Source: Cytobacillus oceanisediminis (lineage in GTDB: Bacteria > Bacillota > Bacilli > Bacillales > Cytobacillaceae). Taken from it: DNA of 64,000 nucleotides. Positions 45,723-55,472 of this stretch are shown here, in pieces. The position numbers and the translations under genes are program-made. The notes below the pieces were generated by a model. It searched no databases. It saw nothing but the letters and a program-made list of their open reading frames with translations, and was not told the origin of the DNA. Within the stretch, counting starts at the first letter, position 1. Every line of letters starts with the position of its first letter. The stretch is from the NCBI RefSeq assembly GCF_004366035.1, contig NZ_SOEE01000002.1, positions 310,001 to 374,000 of the forward strand, written 5' to 3'.

Positions 45723-47207
45723 ATGTACAAAGTACTTGTGGCCAATCGGGATGAGTACGATACGAAAGGCATAGAGTGGCTTCTTAAATCTTCTATGAAC
45801 GCATGGCAGGTAGAGTCTGCCCAAAATGAATCAGGACTTATTAAGAAGCTTGAAACTTTTCAGCCAGACCTATTGATTTTTGAACTTGATCTGATAAATG
45901 AAGAAAGTTATGATTCATTTTTAAAAACCACTCAGATCATAGGGCCGGATTTGATTGCCTTAACAATGGAAGCGACCTTCTCACAAGCAAAAAGAGCAAT
46001 CGACATGGGTGTATCCGATTTAATACTTAAGCCGATTTCAGCAGATATTTTATTGAAATCAGCGCGAAAGATTCATAGGCGCAATCAGATGATTAGTCGG
46101 ACTGCTGAACAAAACTTCAGTAAGAAAGCTGAAAAAGACTTCAATTACCAGGATTTATTTATAGAAGAATCTGATTCGGCTCAACCTCTTGTATCTATCG
46201 GAATTAAGTCCAAAAACCCGCTGGAGCTTCCTGAGCTTTTTAAATTTCTTGAAAGCTATACTTTCCAAAAAGCAGTTCACTATTTTATTTTGAGTGATAT
46301 GATTTTGATTATTGCAGAAAAATCTGATGTGGCCTGGAAAGAGGAGAGCCTCAGGTTTATGAGAGACTGGCAGGAAACGTCAGCAGAACAAATTGCCATC
46401 AGCATTTATACGGGTAAGGAGGACAGCGGAACCGTCAGAAGCCACTATCTTGCCAACAGGAAACTGATGGAGGTAACGTTTTACAGGGGATTTAATCAGA
46501 TAATTGAGGACAGCTCATTGCCTAAATGGCTATCAATTGATCCATTCTTAACCCCTGAGGAACAGAGCAGGTGGATTGATTTCCTGAATCAGTCTGATTT
46601 AGAAGCGCTGAAGTCTTGGTTTTACGAGGAGTTTCTTACTTTGGCAGACCCTTATCCGGAACCGGGACTCATCAGAATTCGGCTGACCAGTATTCTTGCG
46701 CAAATTCGCAGGCATATGAAGACTTTCCGGCTGGCAGACGGTGATATGGAGAAAGAATATCTTCGTTTATTCCAGACTATCCTTTATTCCCCTTTGATCT
46801 ACCAGGTCATTAACGAAATGATTAGCTTCATTTCCTATATTTTTGAAACCATACGCTCTGATAAAAAGCTGAAGCTGGAACTTACTGACCGAGTCCTATT
46901 CTTTATAGAGACGAATTACTGGGACCCTAAGGTTACCCTTGAAAGGGCAGCTGAATATGCAGACCGAAACCCGAATTATATCAGCTCCATGCTCGCAAAA
47001 AAATGCGGCAAGTCGTTCCGGGAGCTGCTTAATGAAACGCGGATTAGGCAATCTGCCAAGCTTTTGATCGAATCAGAAATAAGCATTAAGGAGATCGCGT
47101 CTGTCTGCGGTTTTCGCAATCAGCAATATTTCAATAAAGTTTTCAGTAAGATTAAAGGAATGCCGCCAAATCAATTTAGAAAGATCATGCATAAAACCTC
47201 CGTGTAA
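45723..47207 (+). CDS. AraC-type response regulator with altered receiver
   Basis: The 494-residue regulator lies directly before the hut genes. Residues 1-115 have receiver shape: VLVANRDEYDTKG for the acidic pocket, Thr81 and Lys103 (LILKPIS). The site where the phosphorylated Asp is expected reads LLIFELDL, with Glu54 there and Asp56 two residues later. A long middle region (about 140-390) has no recognised domain. An AraC HTH closes the protein: VTLERAAEYADRNPNYISSML and IKEIASVCGFRNQQYFNKVFS. No kinase gene is adjacent. Control of hutU-hutI-hutG is inferred from position. Confidence 0.85.
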   Translation: MYKVLVANRDEYDTKGIEWLLKSSMNAWQVESAQNESGLIKKLETFQPDLLIFELDLINEESYDSFLKTTQIIGPDLIALTMEATFSQAKRAIDMGVSDLILKPISADILLKSARKIHRRNQMISRTAEQNFSKKAEKDFNYQDLFIEESDSAQPLVSIGIKSKNPLELPELFKFLESYTFQKAVHYFILSDMILIIAEKSDVAWKEESLRFMRDWQETSAEQIAISIYTGKEDSGTVRSHYLANRKLMEVTFYRGFNQIIEDSSLPKWLSIDPFLTPEEQSRWIDFLNQSDLEALKSWFYEEFLTLADPYPEPGLIRIRLTSILAQIRRHMKTFRLADGDMEKEYLRLFQTILYSPLIYQVINEMISFISYIFETIRSDKKLKLELTDRVLFFIETNYWDPKVTLERAAEYADRNPNYISSMLAKKCGKSFRELLNETRIRQSAKLLIESEISIKEIASVCGFRNQQYFNKVFSKIKGMPPNQFRKIMHKTSV

Positions 47208-47226
47208 CCGGGGGTTTATTTTTTTA
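47194..47226 (+). terminator. Terminator of the regulator gene
   Basis: The stem AAACCTCCG / CGGGGGTTT (one G-U pair) is followed by ATT and T6. Confidence 0.7.
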
Positions 47227-47379
47227 CTCTAATTATAAAAATACTTACATTTATATAAAATTTACAGAAAAACACTATTAAAACCTAATAAAATTATAAA
47301 AAATCAAACTTAATTATTATACTTTTCAGACAGTTCTTATTATAAAATCTAAATATGAGATAACATTGGAGGGATAACA

Positions 47380-49041
47380 ATGAAAGCGAAAACAAAAAGA
47401 GAAATAAAAAACTATCAAGGCAGTGAGCTTCATGCTAAAGGCTGGATTCAGGAAGCAGCACTCCGCATGCTAATGAATAACTTAGACAAAGAAGTTGCAG
47501 AAATCCCTGAAGAGCTGGTTGTTTACGGCGGGATTGGGAAGGCAGCACGAAATTGGGACTGCTATGACGCAATTGTCAAAACATTGCTTGAATTAGAAGA
47601 CGATGAAACACTTCTTGTTCAATCAGGAAAGCCGGTTGCGGTCTTTAAATCACATAAAGATGCACCGAAGGTATTGATCGCCAACTCGAATCTTGTGCCA
47701 GCATGGGCAAATTGGGATACCTTCCATGAGCTTGATAAGAAAGGCCTGATGATGTATGGCCAAATGACAGCTGGAAGCTGGATTTACATCGGCAGTCAGG
47801 GAATCGTACAAGGTACCTATGAAACATTTGCCGAGCTTGGCAGACAGCACTTCTCCGGCTCACTGAAACAGACCATTACTCTAACCGCAGGCCTCGGCGG
47901 AATGGGGGGCGCTCAGCCGCTTGCTGTAACAATGAATGATGGTGTCTGCATTGCTATTGATGTAGATGAACACCGCATTGACCGCAGACTTGAAACCAAA
48001 TATCTGGATACAAAAGTTTATTCAATTGAAGAGGCAATTAAATTAGCAGGAGAGGCAAAACATGAAGGCCGCCCGCTTTCTATCGGTCTTTTAGGCAATG
48101 CAGCTGAAATTCTGCCAAAAATGCTGGAAATGAACTTCATCCCTGATGTCCTGACTGACCAGACTTCTGCACATGATCCTTTAAATGGCTATGTTCCGAT
48201 CGGCTATTCTTTAGAAAAAGCAGCTGTTCTGCGAGAGAAAAATGCTGCTGAATATGTTCAGAAATCAAAGGCCAGCATGGCTGTCCATGTTCAGGCTATG
48301 CTGGACATGCAAAAGAAAGGTGCAGTCACATTTGATTACGGAAACAATATCCGTCAGGTGGCAAAAGATGAAGGTGTTGAGAAGGCTTTTGATTTCCCTG
48401 GATTCGTGCCTGCCTACATCCGGCCGCAATTCTGTGAAGGAAAGGGACCTTTCCGCTGGGTAGCACTATCAGGAGATCCTGAAGATATCTATAAAACAGA
48501 TGAAGTGATTCTGCGCGAATTTGCTGATAATGAACACCTTTGCAAATGGATCAAGATGGCACAGGAGAAAATTCAATTCCAGGGACTGCCTTCAAGAATT
48601 TGCTGGCTTGGATATGGGGAGCGCGCCAAATTTGGAAAAATAATTAATGACATGGTGGCAAAAGGTGAATTGAAAGCACCGATTGTTATCGGCCGCGACC
48701 ATCTCGATTCTGGTTCCGTTGCATCACCAAACCGTGAGACAGAAAGCATGAAGGACGGCAGCGATGCAGTGGCAGACTGGCCGATCCTGAATGCACTGAT
48801 CAATGCGGTCGGCGGTGCGAGCTGGGTATCCGTCCACCATGGAGGCGGCGTAGGAATGGGCTACTCACTTCATGCAGGAATGGTTATCGTGGCAGACGGC
48901 ACAAAGGAAGCAGAACAGCGCCTTGAACGGGTACTTACATCTGATCCGGGCATGGGAATTGTGCGCCATGTTGATGCAGGCTATGATCTTGCTATCAAAA
49001 CAGCAAAAGAAAAAGGCGTAAACATTCCGATGATGAAATAA
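47380..49041 (+). CDS. hutU: Urocanate hydratase
   Basis: The second step of histidine degradation: urocanate to imidazolone propionate, with NAD as bound cofactor. The 553 residues include [19 protein letters not shown], the NAD-binding [20 protein letters not shown] and [26 protein letters not shown] precedes the ATG. The upstream 47227-47379 spacer is AT-rich with a -10-like TATAAA but no good -35, which fits an activator-dependent promoter. hutH is not in this cluster. Confidence 0.96.
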   Translation: MKAKTKREIKNYQGSELHAKGWIQEAALRMLMNNLDKEVAEIPEELVVYGGIGKAARNWDCYDAIVKTLLELEDDETLLVQSGKPVAVFKSHKDAPKVLIANSNLVPAWANWDTFHELDKKGLMMYGQMTAGSWIYIGSQGIVQGTYETFAELGRQHFSGSLKQTITLTAGLGGMGGAQPLAVTMNDGVCIAIDVDEHRIDRRLETKYLDTKVYSIEEAIKLAGEAKHEGRPLSIGLLGNAAEILPKMLEMNFIPDVLTDQTSAHDPLNGYVPIGYSLEKAAVLREKNAAEYVQKSKASMAVHVQAMLDMQKKGAVTFDYGNNIRQVAKDEGVEKAFDFPGFVPAYIRPQFCEGKGPFRWVALSGDPEDIYKTDEVILREFADNEHLCKWIKMAQEKIQFQGLPSRICWLGYGERAKFGKIINDMVAKGELKAPIVIGRDHLDSGSVASPNRETESMKDGSDAVADWPILNALINAVGGASWVSVHHGGGVGMGYSLHAGMVIVADGTKEAEQRLERVLTSDPGMGIVRHVDAGYDLAIKTAKEKGVNIPMMK

Positions 49042-49069
49042 AGATTTTCTATTGTATTTTATGAACTTT

Positions 49070-49178
49070 GCAAATAATGGCGGAAAACAAGCAAAGAAAA
49101 CACCAAATCAGCAAAAAAACCAAGCCAATTTGCAAAGAAGCCAGTTTAATTCTGCAAAAAAACTCTTAAACTGGCAAA
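49070..49178 (+). repeat. Six GCAAA motifs at about 21-base spacing between hutU and hutI
   Basis: GCAAA starts at 49070, 49091, 49111, 49132, 49154 and 49174 (steps 21, 20, 21, 22, 20). Most copies continue (A/G)AA(A/G). A 10-bp inverted repeat GCCAGTTTAA / TTAAACTGGC (49140-49149, 49166-49175) overlaps the last copies. No frame crosses the spacer. Confidence 0.7.
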
Positions 49179-49263
49179 TAACCTTTTATATTTTTTAATA
49201 GGAAGCACTCCAATTCATGATTATTATGGATTGGAACTTCCATTTTTTAAGGAGGAGCACATT

Positions 49264-50550
49264 ATGCACTCAAAACCTATTTTTATCAAACATGCAAATC
49301 AAATGATTACATTAAAGGGCAGCTCCGTACAGCCGCTGACAAAAGAAAAAATGAGCGAACTTCACATCATAGAAGACGGGGCGGTATGGATTGAAGAAGA
49401 CATTATCAAATCAGCAGGTACAACAGCGGAACTTGAAGCTGACTATAAAAGCCGGCTTCATGATGCTGAAATCATTGATGCCTCAGGGAAAATTCTCCTT
49501 CCAGGACTTGTTGACCCGCATACACATCTAGTTTATGCAGGCAGCAGGGAAGAGGAATTCAATATGCGTCTGAACGGGGCGACGTATATGGAAATTATGA
49601 ACAATGGCGGCGGAATTCACGCCACCACTTCAATGACCAGAAAAGCATCTGAAGAGGAATTGGTAGAAGCGAGCCTTGTCCGTCTTGATCGCTTTCTTAA
49701 ACACGGTGTAACCACAATAGAGGCAAAAAGCGGATATGGCCTGGATTGGGAAACGGAGCGCAAGCAGCTGACTGCAGCCCGGAAAGCGGACGAACTGCAT
49801 CCGGTGGATGTTGTCCGCACCTTTATGGGTGCACATGCGGTTCCCGCAGAATACAAAGAGAATCCAGACGCTTTTGTTGATTTGGTCATTGAAGAAATGC
49901 TTCCGAAAGTAGCAGAAGAAAAGCTTGCTGAATTCAACGATATTTTCTGTGAAAGGGGCGTATTCACTCCAGAACAGTCCAGAAAGCTGCTCGAAGCAGG
50001 GAAGAAGCTTGGCCTGATTCCGAAAATCCATGCTGATGAGATCGAACCATATGAGGGGGCAGAACTTGCCGCTGAAGTCGGTGCTATCTCTGCAGATCAT
50101 TTGCTTAGAGCATCTGATAAAGGAATGGAGATGATGGCTGAAAAGGGAGTAATAGGTGTGCTTCTTCCAGGCACAGCTTTCTTCTTGATGGCTGAAGCCG
50201 CCAGGGGCCGCCGGATGATCGATAAAGGTGTGCCGGTTGCTTTATCAACGGATTGCAACCCCGGCTCTTCGCCAACCTGCTCCATGCCTTTTATGATGAA
50301 TCTTGCTTGTATGCACATGGGTTTAACACCGGCAGAAGCCATTACTGCCGCTACAATTAATGCAGCACATGCCATCAATCGGGCAAAAGAAGTGGGGAGT
50401 ATTGAAGCCGGGAAAAAGGCTGATCTGCTTCTGCTCAATGTTCCAAACTACATGCAAATGCAATATCACTACGGAATGAACCATACAGACACAGTGATTA
50501 AAAATGGGAAAGTGGTCGTTAAAGGAGGAAGCTTATGCTGCCAACAATAA
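49264..50550 (+). CDS. hutI: Imidazolonepropionase
   Basis: The third step: hydrolysis of imidazolone propionate to N-formimino-glutamate. The 428-residue metal-dependent amidohydrolase has the metal-site VDPHTHLVYAGSREEEF, the substrate region ATTSMTRKA, IPKIHADEIEPYEGAEL and ALSTDCNPGSSPT. The ATG at 49264 has AAGGAGG 8 bases before it. The 3' end overlaps hutG by 16 bases, so the two are coupled. Confidence 0.96.
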   Translation: MHSKPIFIKHANQMITLKGSSVQPLTKEKMSELHIIEDGAVWIEEDIIKSAGTTAELEADYKSRLHDAEIIDASGKILLPGLVDPHTHLVYAGSREEEFNMRLNGATYMEIMNNGGGIHATTSMTRKASEEELVEASLVRLDRFLKHGVTTIEAKSGYGLDWETERKQLTAARKADELHPVDVVRTFMGAHAVPAEYKENPDAFVDLVIEEMLPKVAEEKLAEFNDIFCERGVFTPEQSRKLLEAGKKLGLIPKIHADEIEPYEGAELAAEVGAISADHLLRASDKGMEMMAEKGVIGVLLPGTAFFLMAEAARGRRMIDKGVPVALSTDCNPGSSPTCSMPFMMNLACMHMGLTPAEAITAATINAAHAINRAKEVGSIEAGKKADLLLLNVPNYMQMQYHYGMNHTDTVIKNGKVVVKGGSLCCQQ

Positions 50551-51515
50551 ATCCTCCCGGGTTCTTTTGGCCGCAAGCCGAATTAGGAACTGACATAAAG
50601 GTGAATGAATGGATTCGTCAAATCCAAAGGGAAGAGGAGCTGAAAAAAGAAAAATGGGATGTCGTGCTATTCGGTGTCCCCCTTTCCCGCTCATCCATAA
50701 GCGCATCAGGAGCATCTGAATTCCCTGAATCATTCAGGAGATCCTGGAAAGGCTTTTCCACGTACAATCTGGATTTTGAAAGTGATCTTCAAAAGATGAA
50801 GGTTGCAGATCTTGGCGATGTAAAAATGCATTTCACGGATATTCCGCAATGCCATTCCAATATTAAACAGACAATGAAAGATGTAAGAAAACAATTTCCT
50901 CATTCATTTCCAATTGCGATTGGGGGAGACCACTCCATTACAGCCATGCTCGTCAGCGGCCTGAAAGAACTGGAGCCAGAAAAAGAAATCGGCATACTCC
51001 AGCTGGATACTCACCTTGATCTCAGAAGCCTTGAAGACCACGGGCCGACTAATGGGACACCAATCCGCAACCTGATACAGAACAGCATGATTAAAGGGGA
51101 AAATGTCTATAATATTGGCCTTCATGGCTTTTTTAACAGCCAGTCACTTATCAGGTATGCAAAAGAGCACAAACTCAATTATATTACGCTTAAAGAAGCC
51201 AGGAGACGGGGAATTGAAGAAACGGTTCAAGAAGCACTTTTGCAGCTGGAGTCAAAAGTGGATAAAATTTATGTCACGATTGACATGGACGTACTTGATA
51301 TCGGCTTTGCTCCTGGGGTTCCTGCATCCACACCAGGCGGCATGAGCACAGAAGAATTATTCAATGCGGTATATGCGGCAGGACTTTCTTCCAAAACGGC
51401 AGCCATGGATATAGTTTGCCTCGATCCAACAAGAGATCACAAGGCACAGCCAACGGTAAAAGCAGGTACGTACACTTTTCTGACCTTTTTGACAGCATTA
51501 ATGAACAGAAGGTAA
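50535..51515 (+). CDS. hutG: Formimidoylglutamase
   Basis: The last step: N-formimino-glutamate to glutamate and formamide. It is an arginase/ureohydrolase-fold, Mn-dependent enzyme of 326 residues, with metal ligands in GGDHSIT, LQLDTHLDLR and TIDMDVLDIGFAPG. The ribosome site GGAGGAAGCTT lies inside hutI. The overlap with hutI and the next membrane gene 46 bases on suggest one transcript. Confidence 0.96.
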   Translation: MLPTINPPGFFWPQAELGTDIKVNEWIRQIQREEELKKEKWDVVLFGVPLSRSSISASGASEFPESFRRSWKGFSTYNLDFESDLQKMKVADLGDVKMHFTDIPQCHSNIKQTMKDVRKQFPHSFPIAIGGDHSITAMLVSGLKELEPEKEIGILQLDTHLDLRSLEDHGPTNGTPIRNLIQNSMIKGENVYNIGLHGFFNSQSLIRYAKEHKLNYITLKEARRRGIEETVQEALLQLESKVDKIYVTIDMDVLDIGFAPGVPASTPGGMSTEELFNAVYAAGLSSKTAAMDIVCLDPTRDHKAQPTVKAGTYTFLTFLTALMNRR

Positions 51516-51561
51516 GGGGCTGACTTTGCTCCTTACCTCTAAATTACTAGGGGGAATGAGA

Positions 51562-52905
51562 ATGGAAAAAGAAACTGCAGTGAATCAATCTCACCAGCCT
51601 GAGCTCAAGAATCCAAATGCAGCTTTGAAAAATAAGGTTAAATTTTTTCTTTTCAGCGCAATTGGCATATTTATGTTTTTTGTTCCTGTCACCGTTAATG
51701 AGAAATCCTCCATCATGCTTGACCATATTGTCACAGCCATTCAGACTTCCATACCTGCAGCTGTCCCTTATTATGCCTTACTCATCATCATGCTTGGCGC
51801 CATTTATCCTTTCTATACAAAATCCTGGAACAAGAACAAAGTAAATATTGTATTCTCCATTTTTAAAGTGATTGGGTTATTTGTCGCCATAATGATCGTC
51901 TCCGGCTATGGCCCTGACTGGCTATTCAACCCGAGTATGGGACCGTTTTTGTTTGACAAACTCGTCGTGCCAGTCGGGCTGCTTGTTCCAATCGGCTCCG
52001 TTTTTCTGGCACTGCTGGTTGGATATGGCCTCCTTGAATTTTTCGGTGTCATAATGCAGCCGATTATGAAGCCGATCTGGAAGACACCCGGGAAATCTGC
52101 AATCGATGCGGTGGCATCCTTTGTAGGAAGCTATTCAATCGGGTTGCTCATTACAAACAGGGTATTCAAAGAAGGGAAATACAGTATTAAGGAAGCCGCC
52201 ATTATTGCTACCGGATTCTCAACCGTCTCCGCAACTTTTATGATTGTTGTTGCCAAAACACTTGGATTGATGGAAATCTGGAACACATATTTTTGGACGA
52301 CCTTTGCTGTAACCTTCATCGTAACGGCTATTACAGTAAGAATCTGGCCTCTTAGATCAATGAGCGAAGAATATTACAATGGACAGCAGCCTCCAATGGA
52401 AAGCTTTTCAGGGAGCCGTCTGCAGGAAGCCTGGAAAGAAGCGATGGATACAGCCGCACAGTCCCCGGTTTTATGGAAAAACATCAGAGATAATTTAAAA
52501 GATGGGATTGTCATGACGATGTCCATTTTGCCATCCATTATGTCTGTAGGCTTATTAGGATTGGTTCTAGCAGAATTCACTCCTGTTTTCGACTGGCTTG
52601 GATATATCTTTTATCCATTTACTGCTCTGGTGCAGCTGCCTGAGCCATTATTAGCAGCAAAAGCAAGTGCAGTGGGGATAGCTGAAATGTTTTTGCCGGC
52701 ATTGCTTGCAGCAGAGGCAGCACTGGCCACTAAATTTGTTATCGGAGTCGTTTCAGTATCAGCTATCATATTCTTTTCTGCACTTGTCCCGTGTATTTTA
52801 TCAACAGAGATCCCGATCACCATTCCGCAGCTGCTGGTCATCTGGGCAGAAAGAACCATTTTAACCATACTGATTGCTGCGCCTCTGGCCTATATATTGC
52901 TTTAA
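51562..52905 (+). CDS. YjiH family membrane protein (nucleoside-recognition/Gate domains)
   Basis: The 447-residue protein has about ten helices. The gate-like motif FVGSYSIGLLITNRVFKEGKYSIKEAAIIATGFSTV lies at about 190-225, and a second gate lies in LPALLAAEAALATKFVIG. The family is of unknown transport function but recurs beside hut genes in Bacillus, so uptake of histidine or urocanate, or export of a product, is plausible. The ATG at 51562 follows GGGGGAATGAGA; an ATG six bases earlier is too close. Confidence 0.85.
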   Translation: MEKETAVNQSHQPELKNPNAALKNKVKFFLFSAIGIFMFFVPVTVNEKSSIMLDHIVTAIQTSIPAAVPYYALLIIMLGAIYPFYTKSWNKNKVNIVFSIFKVIGLFVAIMIVSGYGPDWLFNPSMGPFLFDKLVVPVGLLVPIGSVFLALLVGYGLLEFFGVIMQPIMKPIWKTPGKSAIDAVASFVGSYSIGLLITNRVFKEGKYSIKEAAIIATGFSTVSATFMIVVAKTLGLMEIWNTYFWTTFAVTFIVTAITVRIWPLRSMSEEYYNGQQPPMESFSGSRLQEAWKEAMDTAAQSPVLWKNIRDNLKDGIVMTMSILPSIMSVGLLGLVLAEFTPVFDWLGYIFYPFTALVQLPEPLLAAKASAVGIAEMFLPALLAAEAALATKFVIGVVSVSAIIFFSALVPCILSTEIPITIPQLLVIWAERTILTILIAAPLAYILL

Positions 52906-52907
52906 CC

Positions 52908-52941
52908 GGAAAATCCCCGTTGATTGCAGCGGGGATTTTCC
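52908..52941 (+). terminator. Hairpin closing the hut operon
   Basis: The perfect 12-bp stem GGAAAATCCCCG / CGGGGATTTTCC lies after the YjiH gene; the T tract is missing. Confidence 0.65.
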
Positions 52942-53007
52942 GCATAGAATTTTCCTGCACATCCAAACTAGTAGAGGAATGAGTCTAAGAATAGCAGGTG
53001 ATTGAAA

Positions 53008-54198
53008 TTGTACAGGCTGTATACACATAATGACCTTGATGGCGTCGGATGCGGCATCATTGCAAAGATTGCTTTTGGAAAAGATGTCGAGGTACGCTAT
53101 AACTCTGTAATGGGACTTGATCATCAGATTGAAAAATTGTTCGAAAATGAAAAAAATTTGAAGGATGACTTTTTAATTATCACGGATTTATCTGTTAATG
53201 ATGAAAACTTGATTAGGCTTGATGATCTGGAAAAAAGCGGCGGCAAAGTCAGATTAATTGACCATCACAAAACAGCCCTGCACTTTAATGATTACAGCTG
53301 GGGCAGAGTGAAGGTTCAATATGATGATGGCAGGCTCACCGCTGCAACCTCTTTGCTGTATGAGTATCTCCTGGAACATAAACTGATTAAATCATCCCTG
53401 GCTCTGGACGAATTCGTAGAACTTGTCCGCCAGTATGATACTTGGGAATGGGATCAAAATGAGAATATTAAAGCAAAGAATCTGAATGATCTATTCTTTA
53501 TGGTTTCCATTGAAGAATTCGAAGAAAAAATGACGGAAAGAATTATAAACTCAGACCATTTCGAATTTGATGATTTTGAACAAAAATTACTGGAAATGGA
53601 AGAGGAAAAGATTGAGCGTTATGTTAGACGGAAGAAGCGGGAAATTGTCCAAACTTTCATTGGTGAATTTTGTGCTGGCATCGTCCATGCTGAATCCTAT
53701 CATTCTGAATTAGGTAATGAACTTGGCAAAGATTTTCCCCATTTGGATTATATCGCTATCTTAAACCTGGGGGGCAAAAAAATCAGTTTCAGGACCATTC
53801 ATGACCACGTTGATGTATCTGCCGTCGCCGGAAAGTTTGGAGGAGGAGGACATGCAAAAGCATCAGGCTGTTCCATGGGAAAAGATGCTTATAAACTATT
53901 CGTTCAGGATATTTTTCCTCTGGATCCCATGAGGCAGGATGCATTCAGGAACAAATACAATAATAAAAGTTCTATGCAGGGATCTCTTTACGAAAATAAG
54001 AAAGGAGACAAATTTTTTATTTTTGCTGCAGGCGAGAACGATTGGATTCTGGAAATGAACGGAAAGCCAATCCGCGAACCCTATCAGAACTTTCAGCAGG
54101 CAGAAAATTTTATTAAAAGAAAATACCAGGCATGGCTTGTTCATGATGATATTTATGTAGAATTTTTAAAGCGTTTTTATATAAAGACAAAAAATTAG
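53008..54198 (+). CDS. nrnB: DHH-family nanoRNase NrnB (YngD-like)
   Basis: The 396-residue DHH/DHHA1 phosphoesterase degrades very short RNAs or pNp in B. subtilis. The metal-site motifs are YTHNDLDGVGCGI, IITDLSVND, LIDHHKT (DHH) and the DHHA1 substrate motif GKFGGGGHAKASGC. The TTG at 53008 is placed after AGGTGATTGAAA, in line with the B. subtilis start; the TTG two codons earlier overlaps that site. A terminator follows. Confidence 0.88.
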   Translation: MYRLYTHNDLDGVGCGIIAKIAFGKDVEVRYNSVMGLDHQIEKLFENEKNLKDDFLIITDLSVNDENLIRLDDLEKSGGKVRLIDHHKTALHFNDYSWGRVKVQYDDGRLTAATSLLYEYLLEHKLIKSSLALDEFVELVRQYDTWEWDQNENIKAKNLNDLFFMVSIEEFEEKMTERIINSDHFEFDDFEQKLLEMEEEKIERYVRRKKREIVQTFIGEFCAGIVHAESYHSELGNELGKDFPHLDYIAILNLGGKKISFRTIHDHVDVSAVAGKFGGGGHAKASGCSMGKDAYKLFVQDIFPLDPMRQDAFRNKYNNKSSMQGSLYENKKGDKFFIFAAGENDWILEMNGKPIREPYQNFQQAENFIKRKYQAWLVHDDIYVEFLKRFYIKTKN

Positions 54199-54202
54199 CA
54201 AT

Positions 54203-54228
54203 GCCGCCTTATTAGGCGGTTTTTTTTT
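54203..54228 (+). terminator. Terminator of nrnB
   Basis: The stem GCCGCCT-tatt-AGGCGGT is followed by T8. Confidence 0.92.
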
Positions 54229-54299
54229 CAAACCCACCCTGCTAAATATTGTAAATTTCATATATAATTGAAATATATATAGATTGGGGGAGGTTCTAT

Positions 54300-55256
54300 A
54301 TGGAAATATTTTTGTTTATTTTTGGTGTGATTTTCGCTGCCATATTCATTAAAGTTCTAATTACTGGTTCAAAAAGAGATCCCTTTATTAAAGATGAGCC
54401 ACTTCCTGAACATCTGGGAATGCAGTCAGACGACTATCTTCCACTGATTCAAAAATTAGAAAAATTTTTGCCTGAAGGGTACAGGGAGAATATAAAAAAT
54501 CGTGTACTGAGAGAGCACCCGAAATGGAAAGACTACGCATATGATTGGACATTTTTTGAGCTGAAAAGATATTTTGTGATGAATGCCATACTGAAAACAG
54601 TGCCTATGTTCAGCAGTAAAGCGGATGAAATATGGCATGAAATGCTCATGTTTACCCGTGATTATGATCAGTTTTCAAAAAACTTCTTTGGGGAATACCT
54701 GCACCATTCCCCAAATATGGACAGCAACCCCATCCCAGGGGAAAGGGCTTTTTTTGACTGGGTGTACTTAAGTCTTTTTGAAGCAGGCCATAATAGCAGA
54801 AGAATTTGGGGAAGGTTTTTGCAAAATCCGATTAAAAAGGAAATACTTGAGGATTTCAGAAGCATGAATGAGACTGAACTGCTAAATAAGTATTTCAGGG
54901 CAGGAACTGATTGGCTTGAATTGAAAAAGAGAATGATAGAAAAACTGAAGCATGAAATATCTGAATCAGAATCAATGAAGCTTGGGAAAAAGCCGCTTGA
55001 ATTTACGGAGCCCGCATCTGTAAGCCAGTATTCCTCTCTGTTGTTTCCAGCCGTGTATTTTTCGGTTTATGACCCAGATGGGTTCGAGGACCATATGAAT
55101 GAACTTCTTCCCCCGGAACTCGCAAAAGACAGTGCTGCAGGAATGGTTTACTGCACCGGGTTCTCTTGCAGCAGCCATGGTGATCATGATTCCGGAGGAG
55201 GACATGATTCAGGCGGCTCCAGCTGTTCGAGCTGTGGAGGAGGATGCTCCAGCTAA
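54300..55256 (+). CDS. Membrane-anchored glycine-rich-domain-like protein with Cys tail
   Basis: The 318-residue protein has one N-terminal helix (EIFLFIFGVIFAAIFIKVL). A middle domain has DEIWHEMLMFTRDYDQFSKN and FFGEYLHHSP, like the helical core of GRDP-like glycine-rich-domain proteins. The last 35 residues are Cys/Ser/Gly/His-rich: FSCSSHGDHDSGGG and SSCSSCGGGCSS. The tail resembles those of TIGR04222-type membrane proteins. The role is unknown. GGGGGAGG precedes the ATG. Confidence 0.72.
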   Translation: MEIFLFIFGVIFAAIFIKVLITGSKRDPFIKDEPLPEHLGMQSDDYLPLIQKLEKFLPEGYRENIKNRVLREHPKWKDYAYDWTFFELKRYFVMNAILKTVPMFSSKADEIWHEMLMFTRDYDQFSKNFFGEYLHHSPNMDSNPIPGERAFFDWVYLSLFEAGHNSRRIWGRFLQNPIKKEILEDFRSMNETELLNKYFRAGTDWLELKKRMIEKLKHEISESESMKLGKKPLEFTEPASVSQYSSLLFPAVYFSVYDPDGFEDHMNELLPPELAKDSAAGMVYCTGFSCSSHGDHDSGGGHDSGGSSCSSCGGGCSS

Positions 55257-55289
55257 AAAGCAGTCCAATTGGATTGCTTTTTTGTTTTT
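55256..55289 (+). terminator. Terminator after the Cys-tail gene
   Basis: AAAAAGCAGTCCAATT pairs with AATTGGATTGCTTTTT with one mismatch and is followed by GTTTTT. Confidence 0.8.
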
Positions 55290-55472
55290 CAAAATTTTAA
55301 GTTCTTGCTGTTTTGGAAAAGATAGAAACAGGGCATTACCTTTCATTATCATTCTTCACAAAATACGGCATTAAATTTTCAATTATGTAACAATTTATAA
55401 ATATCATATAAGCATGCTTGAATTGTCTGGTACAATCAGTAATGATTATCGGTTTGAATTGGATGTGTATTC

